64,000 nt of DNA from the NCBI GenBank assembly GCA_963853835.1, contig OY970827.1:78261234-78325233 (forward strand), given 5' to 3'. Numbering within the stretch: the stretch's first letter is position 1; each line of letters starts with the position of its first letter. The notes below the pieces were generated by a model. The model was not told the DNA's origin and searched no databases. It worked only from the letters and a program-made list of their open reading frames with translations. The translations under genes were made by a program, and so were the position numbers. This document shows, in pieces, positions 11,339 through 21,613 of the stretch. Source of the DNA: Calendula officinalis. Taxonomy: Eukaryota > Streptophyta > Magnoliopsida > Asterales > Asteraceae.

Positions 11339-13598
11339 TCAACCCTTCTTCATGAGTGAGAAAATCCAGTAAGTAGACTTGGATGTTTCTTCTGAGAGGT
11401 AATCATCCAAATTTTTAGCATATCTTTGAAACAAATCATCCATGACTTTAGGCACAAGATGAAAATGATTCCTAACCAATGGCTCCACCACGGCTCGCAT
11501 GGTTCTAGCCACTCGACTTCCACTCGACTCCTCAAGGCTACTCGAGTCACTAACAAACGAATGCATTTCAAGTTCCTCTACACAATCAACTACAAATGAC
11601 CCTTCTTTTTCGACTTCATTTTCAACTTCTTCTCGGCTAGGTGCGTAAAAAGGGAGATTAAATGAATCAATCTTCTCCTTTTCAACAAGTCCCTGTCATA
11701 ACATTCAACAAAAGTATTAACCTTAAGTTCATTTGATCATTAAAAAATAAAACAAAGAGTTTTGATAATGAAACCATTTAGGACTATCTCATTACCAACC
11801 CAACCTATATTTTTGAATAAAAAAAATATTCTATTTTGAAAAAAATAAATATGAGTTAATGATTTTTAATGTAATTAATTATTATTTTTTTCAAAACAGA
11901 ATATTCTTTTATTAGACTATCTCAATCCAATCCAACCCAACCTATATTTTTCAATAAAAAATTAGTTTCTCTCTCTTACATCTACATAACTCAACCCAAC
12001 CTAATTTTTCACATACAGCAACTCAACCCGATTCAAACTAAACACCAATTAAAAAATGGCATGTCATATATAAAACCATTAAAAAATAAAGAATTTAGTG
12101 ACCCTTATATGTGACCTAGTCTCTCCCACAAACTAGGTCACCCTTTTTGGTCACCCTTCTTTAATTTTTGTCATTATTTTATTTTAGTGACCCAATCCCA
12201 ATCTTGCCAATGGGGATAGTCTTATAAGTTATAAATAGCTTTTAGGGTTGTAATTATCAAAACTCATAAATAAATAACTACAATTGCTTTATTTTTAAGA
12301 AACTCAAAAGCCATGTATGTGCACAAGAAAGAGATATACGCACATCTGAAGCCAGGCCCATTAAAGCACAACCTAAAAGGTCCCAAAAGTCCCAACCTTC
12401 AGGTGCATAAGGGTCGGGAGATTTTCGGCCCGCAAAAGATAAAACCATACGTCCCTTCACAACTATTTCTTTGGCGCGAGACGCCAAAAACAACGAGAAA
12501 TCCTCGTTAAACTGTTGTTGGTAAGCATTCACAACAGTAATTGAGCAATCCTTTGATATATGGATCTTCTCTTTGTTCAAATAGGTTCCATCCTTGGGAT
12601 CCAGGCTAGATGGTGCCTAATTTTTATTAGAGTTGATTACAAAAATGATCCTTTAGGTTTGTACAATATTGCAACTTTGGTCCCATTCTTTTAAAAATGA
12701 CAAAGATAGTCCTTATTATTGAAACTTTTGTCATGTTTGGTCCTTCGGGCTAAACGGTATTAAAGTTTTTGTTAAGTCCCCTAATTTCAAATTTAATTGT
12801 TTTTTATAGATCATCATCATCTTGAAATGTTCCCAGTTATCACAGGAAATTAATTAATACACTAAAATCGGAGGAAGTATTAACTTAAAATACGTATTTT
12901 ATTATAATAAAAAAAGTGTATTAATTAATGTAAAATATTTATAAACCTGAGAGAGCCAGTGAGAAGAATGGACAAAGTGAAGACTTTTCGATGTAAACAA
13001 CCTGCCATAAAACGAACCAGGCATACCACAAACATAACAACCTTCAATACCATAATCTTTTTTCACTTTCTTGTAAAATCCGGGCAACAAATCAAACACA
13101 TCATTAAAGTCGTTGCCAGGTAGATCGTTCAATGACACCAATAGTTCAGGTACACGTCGACCCATTTGACAGCTGGCAGCATCCACCATGTGGATTATTT
13201 GAGAAACGACAGTGGTCCTGATGAGCACCCGAGATCCGCAATCCCCATGCTCTCGGGCTTCAGCTCTAACAAGATGTTAACAATGGCATCTTCCACCATG
13301 GAACTACCAAATGATAGCACCTCCTTCTGCGATTAATTAAGTTAAATCTTTAAGTTAAATGCTGTCAATAACATGCATTACAAAGTTATTTTTTCATTAA
13401 TAGATAAGTGACTCCTAATTAAAATGCAGGGTTGTTAGTTAATGTATATCTTTCTAATGAATGTTATTGAAAGGCTGTCATTATCAAAATCTTTAAATTA
13501 AATATAATATATAGTTTAGGTAAATAAGTTACTTGGAGTAGAGAGTTTTTGGCATAGCTAGTGTCACCATTTCCTTTGTTCATGTGAAGACCTTGCAT
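11339..13598 (-). pseudogene. SABATH-family carboxyl methyltransferase, frameshifted
   Basis: SABATH enzymes transfer a methyl group from S-adenosylmethionine to small carboxylic acids (salicylate, jasmonate and others) or to nitrogen in purine alkaloids. Four exons fit: 13533-13598 (MQGLHMNKGNGDTSYAKNS), 12947-13326, 12344-12616 and 11339-11692, all with GT/AG borders. Family marks are the ADLGCSSG SAM-binding loop, DLPGNDFN, PGSFYGRLF and the last-exon SFNLPFYAPS. Exon 2 is 380 nt, and the frame breaks directly after LGCSSGP: 4 nt are missing, so translation stops a few codons later. Exon 2 also reads HFVHSSHWLSQ where the family has three more residues between SS and HW, a region that lines the substrate pocket. 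With 4 nt added the coding length would be about 358 codons, the usual family size. Exons 1, 3 and 4 are clean, so the loss is recent or, less likely, a sequencing error. Confidence 0.87.
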
Positions 13599-14127
13599 GA
13601 TTGGAATCTTTGAATGTGAATGTGAGAATGAGAGAAAGAGTTGGATGGTGGCATCAAGATAAAAGCCTAAATTGATAGCTTTTTATAACCTTAAGACAAC
13701 TGTTACCATTTTAATATTTTAAATACTATTAAAGGGTAAAATACATATATGAAATTAATAAAACTAAAGAAATAGGTTTAAAGCTGGGTTAAACAATAAC
13801 AGCCAAGAAAAGTATGTAATTAAGAAAACCAAAATATTTAAAAATATATACTAAACTTCTAATAAATCAAGATGTATAATAAAAATATGTTTAAAAAAAT
13901 CAATAGTTTGTTTTTAGTCTTTTAAAAATAAAAATTCAATTATGAAAAATTATTAAATATTAAAAGAGGGTATAACGTAATTTTCTTGCAAAACATGCCC
14001 CTCTTAAACTAATGGTTTTTGCTAACCCATTTGGTAGCTAGCTTAACTTTTATGGCCGTCCCAACGGTATGTCCCAATCTCTTCGGTTGCTCACGTGGAA
14101 AATCGTCGTTTAAGACTTACGGTAATA
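13599..14127. other. Upstream region of the SABATH pseudogene
   Basis: AT-rich sequence upstream of the pseudogene start. No gene and no certain promoter element seen. Confidence 0.5.
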
Positions 14128-14380
14128 CTCCCTCCGTCCCACAAAGAAGTTTACATTTCTCTTGGGCACAAGATTTTAGGTGATAGTTAGTGGTGGGGTC
14201 AAAGGTAATACTTTTGATTAAAATATAAAGTTGGATTGGAGAGAGAAAGTGTTTTATTGGTGGAATGATTGGTAATAATATTATTTTATTATGTGGTCCC
14301 CCCAAATTTGAGAAATGTAAACTTTTTTGTGGGACAAAATTTTAAGAAGAAATGTAAATTTTTTTGTGGGACGGAGGGAG
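14128..14380. mobile_element. Stowaway MITE (CTCCCTCCGTCCC type)
   Basis: The ends CTCCCTCCGTCCCACAAA and GTGGGACGGAGGGAG are inverted repeats of the widespread plant Stowaway (Tc1/mariner-derived) type, and TA stands on both sides. 253 bp, non-coding. Confidence 0.88.
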
Positions 14381-14484
14381 TATATTATACACGTTTAACA
14401 GTGTGTAAATCTAAAATGTTTAAAACTAACAATTCGACTAAAACTCATTCCAAATAACTAGTAATTTTACCAGTAATCAATTCA

Positions 14485-14790
14485 CGACAACCCATCGTGG
14501 CGGCCCATTGGCTTCCTCCATATCGGGCTCGACTAGTGATGGTGTGGCCCAATTGGCTTTTGCCAAATGGGCTTGACCTAGTGGAAATTATGGCCCACCG
14601 GCTGATTCGGGTGAATGGGCTCGGCCCAGTAAGTGGCAATGCTCATCGGGCTTGGCCTAATGAGCTATGCCCAATATCGGTTTCGACCCATTACCCGTTT
14701 CAGTCCATTAGGGTTCGGCCCAAATGGGCCCGGCTCATAAGTTCGGCACAAATACATTTTTGGCCTTAGTAGTCTTTGTGGCCCAAATCA
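14485..14790. other. Cluster of TGGGCC/GGCCCA words
   Basis: About ten copies of GGCCCA, TGGGCT or TGGGCC lie within 300 bp, each in a slightly different context, in an otherwise AT-rich area. TGGGCY is the plant 'site II' element bound by TCP factors, but no gene starts nearby, so the cluster may instead be a degenerate tandem repeat. ORFs on both strands through it follow from the repeat. Confidence 0.4.
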
Positions 14791-14962
14791 CATTGGGAAA
14801 TGGGAAATGGGTTTAGTCACCACTGTTGGAATTAAAGATGAACAAAATTCAAATTAAGAAATAAGAAATATTTTGGTTGAATATAAACATCTGATTCTAT
14901 TGTAAAACACAAATGAAATTACACGATTTTAATAACTAAATTCCACACTCCAACAGTCCAAC

Positions 14963-15547
14963 TAGGGGTGCACAAGGATACCGGATTTTTAAACCGGTAC
15001 CGGTTTTAAAACCGGTTCAAAACCGGTTTGAAACCAGTTTTTTAGTCTAACGATCGGATCAGTTCATAACTGGCGGATCAAAACCGGATACCCTTCCTCA
15101 AACACAAACCAGATTGAAAACCGGTTTCAGAAAACCGGTTAAAAAACCGGATATTTTGACCCGTTACAAAAACCGGTTTAAAAACCGGATTTATATAGAC
15201 GTTGGACAAACCGGTTTAAAAACCGCTTTAAAAACAATTTTGTTCATAAAAAATACAAAAAAAATACAAAAAATACAAAAAAAACCCGTAAATCCGGTTT
15301 TTAAACCGAAAACCGATCCGATCCGATCCGCCAAACCGAACCGAACTGATCCGATCCGACCAAACCGATCCGATCCGGTTTTAAACCGGTCTGAACCGGT
15401 TTTGATCGGTTCTTGCGTAGCCTGGTAAAAGCGGTTCCAAAACCGAACCGGTTTGGACAAAACCGGTTTTGACCGGCGTTGACCAAAACCGATCCGGTTT
15501 TTAATCCGATCCGGTTTTAAAAAAAAAAACCGGTTTGTGCACCTCTA
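14963..15547. mobile_element. hAT MITE built of CCGGTT words
   Basis: The element starts TAGGGGTGCACAAG and ends TTTGTGCACCTCTA (inverted copies). The 8 bp on the two sides, AGTCCAAC and ACTCCAAC, differ at one base, as expected for an ageing hAT duplication. Most of the 585 bp consists of AAACCGGTTT and, towards the right, CCGATCCGATCCG words. ORFs on both strands are produced by this repeat and are not genes. Confidence 0.82.
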
Positions 15548-15733
15548 ACTCCAACTAACTAATACTATCTCATATTTATACAAAAAAATAAACTTAAAAG
15601 AACGAGATATACTCTTGATTTCAAGCCATGATCACCACTCACAATTTGACTATTTCACATGTCTAAATTGTGACACACTTATATTTGATAACCCAATAAA
15701 TATTATACCCGGTTAACCCAACAATCTCAGTGT

Positions 15734-15825
15734 CACATCATCCTTTTATGTTCTGATCAAGAACATGAAAAACTATGACCACATCATCCTTTTATATTCT
15801 GATCAAGAACATGAAAAACTATGAC
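15734..15825. repeat. Tandem duplication, 46-bp unit
   Basis: CACATCATCCTTTTAT followed by TTCTGATCAAGAACATG occurs twice, head to tail, with one or two differences. Confidence 0.85.
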
Positions 15826-16185
15826 TACATCCTTGTAGCACAATGATTAAACCCCTTCTCTTTTGAAATTCAGCAACCTCAAAAGGTGGGCGACCAAATG
15901 CCTCGTTGGAGACGTCGCATTTTTCTAACTATTCACAGAGGGCATATTTGTAATTCTCTATACACATAATTTGCCGAGCCTGCGCATGTTACTTCTGTTT
16001 TGGGATGTTCTAAGTTCACACTGCCTTTATTTTCCGACCAAGTATTTGATTGTGTGGGGGCGGATCCAGGATAAGTCATGTGCAACTTTTCTTTGGCTTT
16101 TTTGGAAACTAAAATTCTTTTGTATTACTCATCGATATCTTTTGGCATTTAAGTTGCCATGCAGACTCAAGACTTGAGTGATATA

Positions 16186-16498
16186 CTTCCTCCGATTCAA
16201 AATAAGTGATACACTTTCCTTTTTGGGGTGTATCAAAATAAGTGATACACTTTGAAAAATTACCTTATTTGGCAAAAAATAGTGGGACCCACACCCACTA
16301 ACTATCTACTTTAACAAAGTGAAAAGACTCCTTTACCCTCACTTTTACTTTTAAACATCTTTAACTCCACTTTATTCAAAAAGTGTGGGACCCATTTCCC
16401 ACTAACCATCCAATTAATCAAATTTAATCATCATTACAAACTTTTGCCTCAAAATCCGTGAAATCCAAAGTGTATCACTTATTTTGAATCGGAGGAAG
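16186..16498. mobile_element. Stowaway MITE (CTTCCTCCGATTC type)
   Basis: The termini CTTCCTCCGATTCAAAATAA and its inverted copy have TA on both sides; 313 bp. Near the left end the terminal piece AAATAAGTGATACACTTT is repeated. The same family recurs at 28657, 41766, 42110, 53089 and 56121. Confidence 0.88.
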
Positions 16499-16879
16499 TA
16501 TAAAATAACCCAACGAAATTGTGACCGGTATTAACATACTTTAACAAAATTTGATAGCTTGATTTATACGTACTAGAGAATCACGCATTTCAGAAACACG
16601 AGACAATCCTTTTTATAAGTAAATATTTACTAAATAGTTAGAGAAAAGTTTGAATTTTTTTTCAGAAATATGGTAGTTTTTGAAAAAACTTTCACAAATA
16701 ATGCTGTTTTTTCCCTCTTCCAAAACTAATACATCTGGCCTCCCCGAGTCCGGAATTCACCTGTCTTCCGTCATCCTCGAGTCCGGAATTGGGTTTGTCT
16801 GCCATGATGTACACATGTCCCTATACTACTTTCTCTCACATGCTATGTGGTACTACCTACTTCTATTCTTACCGGAAGA

Positions 16880-17188
16880 ATCATAATCATACCCAAAATG
16901 CATTTGTCACTTTCACAGATTCTCAAAGAGCAGAAACTGCTGTTATTCTTTCTGTAAGTAACTTCCAATTATTTAGTTTTTAAATCAAGAAAATACCTAT
17001 GAATTTCCAACTGGTGTTGTTTAATTTTTCCTTTAAAAACAATTTATCACTCTTTTTTTTTTGCATTTGAAAATGATTTGGGCTTGCTACATTGTGTAAT
17101 TTTCCCTAAAACAATAGTTGATACAACTGTCACTGTAACTCTAGCACCAGAGTACCAACTTCCACCAGAAGCTACAACCGCTCTTCCT
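16880..17188 (+). pseudogene. Relic of a BPA1-type RRM protein gene
   Basis: Two exon pieces resemble the RNA-recognition-motif part of plant 'binding partner of ACD11' proteins. The first (about 16880-16953) reads QNAFVTFTDSQRAETAVIL and ends at a GTAAGT donor. The second (about 17108-17188) reads TIVDTTVTVTLAPEYQLPPE and also ends at a GTAAAG donor. The first exon with RNP2 and the later exons are not seen; the upstream 16660-16870 is foreign sequence that resembles the foldback element at 10184 (AAATAATGCTGTTTT). I read this as a truncated pseudogene; the assignment comes from motif memory only. Confidence 0.6.
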
Positions 17189-18420
17189 GTAAAGAAAATC
17201 ATTTTAATTTTTGTTTCCTTGACAATTTCCACCCGTTTGCTACAAAACAGGTCAATTTGGATTATATTTTATCTCCATCAGGTCAAACGGGTTGAGAGTC
17301 ACCCAAAGTATTTTCAAATGCTCAAAACTTCCTTAATCACTTTATTAATTTTTTTTTTTTTTTTAGGTTACCACCTTTCCCCAACAGAACGGATTATCAA
17401 ACAGGCTCACTCCGGCCTTATAAAATCCTTAGTTTTGGGTCACTTAGTGGTAAGCTAAATAATATTCAAAATAAAATGGATATATACACAAACACTTAAC
17501 ATAAATTTTTTTTATTACAAACATATTTTACAAACTGGGAATCGAATTTCATGACATTTAAGGACTTAAAGTTTTCCCTTTCGGGAAATCCCTTACAGAA
17601 ACTAAAAGTAAAAGAAAAAGAACTTACATAAACTGGAGAATATTATACAGATTACACACTGAATACAAATTTATTACAAACTTTTTGGATTGAAGAGGTT
17701 TGAGAAGTTTTTCTAACAAAGGGTTTTGGGAGTCTTCCGCTTCTTTTTTGTTGGTTGTGTCCTTCTCTCTTTGCTAAAGACCCTTTAAATAGACGAAATT
17801 TAAGGGAGCCCTTAATGCTGGTACTGTTGAAGGTGGAGCACTATTGTCTTTTTTCTTCTTGTTTTTTTCTGAATTATTGGATTTGATGTGGAGGAGAATC
17901 GTTATCTTTAGCATAGTGCAGTCAAATCTTATATAAAGCCATACTAGCTTTTTGTTGTGCTTATAAATGTTGCTGCAAGCATATTCCCAATGAGTAATAC
18001 GTGGGTCGCAAAATCTGTCGGTCCTTGCACAATATTGAGAGTTTACTTTAAATTTGGAATCCAACTACCTTTTGCGTATTTATTTGCTAATACACAGGTT
18101 TGGTCTTTTTTTAGTTCATAATAGGTGATTTAAATTTCATATAAATCTTATAGAACACAGAAAATTGGATTCGAAGATACCCTTAGTCGCTAATTTTGAG
18201 AATATCACTACTACACGTGATTCACGTCGATATTGCTTGGAAAATGTCGCTACTTTCGTCACTATTCTTAAGAGGTAACATTGATAATTTGTCAATTTAG
18301 AACGTCCTTAATCGCATTACCAATCCACACACGTATATTGACATGTTACAAGCTAGCATTTATATGTTACAAAGTTACAAGGTAATCTTTAAAAATTATA
18401 ATGTTAAGCAAACAAGTCAA
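17189..18420. other. Spacer after the RRM relic
   Basis: No convincing gene. A 96-codon minus ORF at 17774-18064 has no recognised motif. Around 18205-18300 there are short words such as CACTACTACACG and GTCGCTAC that belong in style to the CACTA-type block that follows. Confidence 0.45.
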
Positions 18421-18960
18421 ACACTACAACGAAAGCACCCTATGATGAATAATCTTTCGACACCTCTGGCGACGACATGTCGTCACTATAGCCCTTTTCA
18501 CCCTATTACAACGACATGTTGACGCCACAAAGCGTCGCAACAACTTCGTCACAATAACCTAAAATTGTCGTCAACCGCGACGAAAAATCGTCACTATAGC
18601 TACCATCGCTATAGATTTTCCATTTAAAAGAAAAGTTTTATTATTACTTTGTGCCGACGACATACTGTCGCTATACAGTTCGCTTGAAAATAATCTGGTA
18701 ACATCTATGACGACAAGTCGTTGCTATAGATAACATGTCAAAAATCTACGGTAGCAACTATAGTGATGACATGTCGTCGCGATAAATAACATGTCAAAAT
18801 TCTCCGGTAATACCTACGACGACGACGTGTCTTCACTATAGACAAATAGCCAAATTTGCATAGTCGACTATATAGAGACGACATGTCATCGCTATAGGTT
18901 GAAAGTCAAAAATTGCACAGTCAACTCTATGAAGATGACATGTCGTCGCTATCAGCTAAT
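18421..18960. mobile_element. CACTA-type subterminal repeat block
   Basis: It begins with CACTACAACGAAAGCACCC, a CACTA-like terminus, and carries many copies of GACGACATGTCGTCGCTATA in both orientations, as in CACTA subterminal regions. No matching far end or transposase ORF is seen, so it is a truncated or non-autonomous element. The MITE at 58261 carries similar words. Confidence 0.5.
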
Positions 18961-19384
18961 TACGGAAGTTCCATATTTCCAAATTCTGTTTTATAACCCA
19001 GATTTTTTATCCAATATCAAATCCAGAAAATACAGCTTATCAAATCGAGAAAACATAATCTAAATTTATAGAAACACACTCAAATATAAACAAAAACATA
19101 AGTATAATTACAAGATAGATGTTTAAAAACATATATAAATATTAGTGAAATATTTAAGGTAGTCCATTAATTTTATCTAGTCCCAAGGGACATTTATTAG
19201 CCCTTGGATCAAGAAATATTAATGGTCAAGATCAAGATTCAAAACCACCACCACCACTACAAGCACATGTGCTTCTCCGGCGGCCGGCGGCGGACGGAGG
19301 CGATGGGCGGCGGCCGGCGGCGGAGGACGGCGCCCGGAGGTGGCCGCCGGCGGTGGTGACCGGCGGTGGTGGTCGTGACTGGAA

Positions 19385-20175
19385 GCACATGTGCTTCGTG
19401 ACTTGTTTTGATTTTTTTTCTGTGTAGTGAAGCAAATGTGTTTCATAACGTCAAGCGCATGTGCTTCATGATTCAAACACAAATGACTTGCTTGTAAGTT
19501 ACATTTGTTCAGGAATAAAAACATATGTGCTTGGCTTTATGAAGCACATGTGCTTGGCTTTATGAAGCACATGTGCTTCATAATGATATGTTCGTCACTT
19601 GTTTTGATTTTTTTTCTATGTAGTGAAGCACATGTGTTTCATAACTTCAAGCACTTGTGCTTCGTGATTCAAACACATATGACTTGCTTGTAAGTTACAT
19701 GTGTTCAGTAACAAAAACACATGTGCTTGGCTTTATGAAGCACATGTGCTTGGCTTTATGAAGCACATGTGCTTCATAATGATATGTTCGTAACTTGTTT
19801 TGATTTTTTTCTGTGTAGTGAAGCACATGTGTTTCATAACGTCAAGCACATGTGCTTCGTGATTCAAACACAAATGACTTGCTTGTAAGTTACATGTGTC
19901 AGGAACAAAAACACATGTGTTTGGCTTTATGAAGCACATGTGCTTGGCTTTATGAAGCACATGTGCTTCATAATGACATGTTCGTCACTTGTTTTGATTT
20001 TTTTTCCGTGTAGTGAAGCACATGTGTTTCATAACGTCAAGCACATGTGCTTCGTATGCTCCCTTGTGTGTTTAGAAACTTATGTTTTTAGTGACTTGAA
20101 GCACATGTGTTTCGTGACCTGAAGCACATGTGCTTCGAAGTAATATGCTGTGTTTTAGTGAAACACATGTGCTTC
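19385..20175. repeat. Tandem array with CACATGTG palindromes
   Basis: Repeats of a unit running from GAAGCACATGTGCTTCATAA through TGTTCGTCACTTGTTTTGAT to TTGCTTGTAAGTTACATGTG. Within a unit GGCTTTATGAAGCACATGTG may itself be doubled. CACATGTG contains the E-box CANNTG and the CATGTG core known as a target of some NAC and bHLH factors; whether anything binds here is unknown. Confidence 0.85.
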
Positions 20176-20228
20176 GATACATCAATACCACCACCCCCAT
20201 TAGCACCAGCACCTTCACTGTCAGCCAC

Positions 20229-20910
20229 TAGGGGTGTTCAAAACCGGGTACCCGGAAATCCGGGTACCCTAAAACCGGGTACCCGAAAATTCGGGTAGTA
20301 GATTTAGGTACCCGTATCAGTACCTGAACGGATTTTCGGATACCCGGTTTTCGGGTACCCGGTACCCGGAAATATAACTTCTTTGTCACAAAAATTACAT
20401 AAATGGAAGTCACCATTGTTTATATATTTAATTTCTTTAAATCTTATTAATAAATTTGTTATTAAAAATTTTTGTTATGGTTTTTTTTAAAGAAAAATCG
20501 TTACTAATAATGAATCTGACCAAATCTTTAAAGACATCCAACGATTCAAAACCATGATTCAACGACGGAGGTAAGAATTAGATGGTTTGTACGTGAGAAT
20601 TAAGACAGTGTTTTAAATTTTAGACATTTGTTAAAATGAGCCAAGCATATGCTCATATCTAATGATAATTAATGTCTAATAATAATATAAAAATATATAT
20701 AAAAATAAGTTGGAAAAATAAAATTCGGGTACCGGGTACCCAATTACCCGATTTTTTAGAAAAACACTACCCGTATTTGATACCCGGAAACCGGTTACCC
20801 GAAATCCGGGTATCCGGATTTTCGGGTACCCGGATTTTCGGGTATCCGGATTTCGGATATCGGATATTTTTTCGTGTACCCGTTTTTTCGGTTATTTTTG
20901 AACACCCCTA
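20229..20910. mobile_element. hAT MITE nested in the Mutator-like element
   Basis: 682 bp with ends TAGGGGTGTTCAAAA and TTTTTGAACACCCCTA. The 8 bp TCAGCCAC flank it exactly on both sides (20221-20228 and 20911-20918). The paralogous element at 54078-55322 shows the unoccupied site with a single TCAGCCAC, so insertion can be read directly. The interior is full of CCGGGTACCCG palindromes around an AT-rich middle. Confidence 0.92.
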
Positions 20911-21119
20911 TCAGCCACCACCACCACCGCCGGCCGCCGGCCTCCTCCGCCGGACACCGGCGGCGGATGGCGGCGGCGGACGGAGGGGGCCAGAGGCGGC
21001 GGCCGGCGGTGGCTGTAGGTGGGGGATTTGATCTTGACCATCTTAATCCAATGGCTAGGATTTATCCCTTGGGACTAGACAAATCCTTTGGACTCCCTAG
21101 AATACAACTCATAAATATT

Positions 21120-21613
21120 ATTATAAACATATTTAACTATTCATTATCTTCATCATCATCATTATACTCACCCTCAACATCATCATCATTATCACCCTAA
21201 TCATCATCATCATCATTCTCATTCCCATTCCCATTGAACGAACGTGGTCTGTAAAAACATTAAAATCAACTAACTACAGACCTAGTTGAATTTAATAGTG
21301 GATATTTTCTTAAAGTGATGTTGAAACTTGAAACCATGCAAATGTGCAGAGTTTTGCATCAGCAATAAGCATGAAACAGGAATGTCCATATGACAGTTAT
21401 ATCGTGCTACAGTTTACAACACATATTTACAATGTTTTTATACATATTTTCAACTAAAGAAACAGATGTAATAATTACTTTTGAGGCACCAATTTATGTA
21501 CACATCATCCTTCCTCCTGCAACAAATACAACCGTATTTTTATTTAAAATACTATAATTAAAATGATTAATATAGTTGATGATATTTAGTAAAAAATCGT
21601 TTACCTGTTACGC
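21120..21613 (-). other. Probable 3' UTR and downstream of the BBD gene
   Basis: After the stop codon a donor (CAG|GTAAAC at about 21604) and an acceptor near 21521 (TTGTTGCAG before GAGGAAGGATG, minus strand) suggest an intron in the 3' UTR, with a last non-coding exon in about 21440-21520. The rest is AT-rich with CAT/ATC microsatellite-like runs at 21140-21235. Confidence 0.45.

Larger units (their letters stand above)
19144..21110. mobile_element. Mutator-like element with CACATGTG array, copy 1
   Basis: Long imperfect inverted ends (about 90 bp, including TCTAGTCCCAAGGGA and GGTCAAGATCAA) enclose GC-rich CCGGCGGCGG blocks at both sides and a central tandem array. ATAAATATT flanks both ends (19135-19143 and 21111-21119), a 9-bp duplication of Mutator type. 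The array (about 19385-20170) repeats a unit of 160-240 bp containing several AAGCACATGTGCTT palindromes. A hAT MITE sits inside at 20229-20910. ORFs read through the array and the GGC blocks are by-products. A second copy lies at 54078-55322. Confidence 0.8.

Noticed and set aside
15114..15486. ORFs with repeated KPVxxPxx/RPNRSDP peptides
   Set aside because: They reflect the CCGGTTT and CCGATCC words of the hAT MITE.
19219..20122. Several ORFs repeating KHMCF/EAHVL peptides
   Set aside because: Translation of the CACATGTG tandem repeat in different frames; they vary with the repeat and have no start context or partner exon.
19385..20175. CRISPR-like array of repeats and spacers
   Set aside because: Plant nuclear context, repeats are palindromic words in larger tandem units, and 'spacers' are themselves repeated.
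20107..21200. Pro/Ala/Gly-rich ORFs near the GGC blocks
   Set aside because: By-products of the GC-rich arms of the Mutator-like element; the same happens at 54138-55346.
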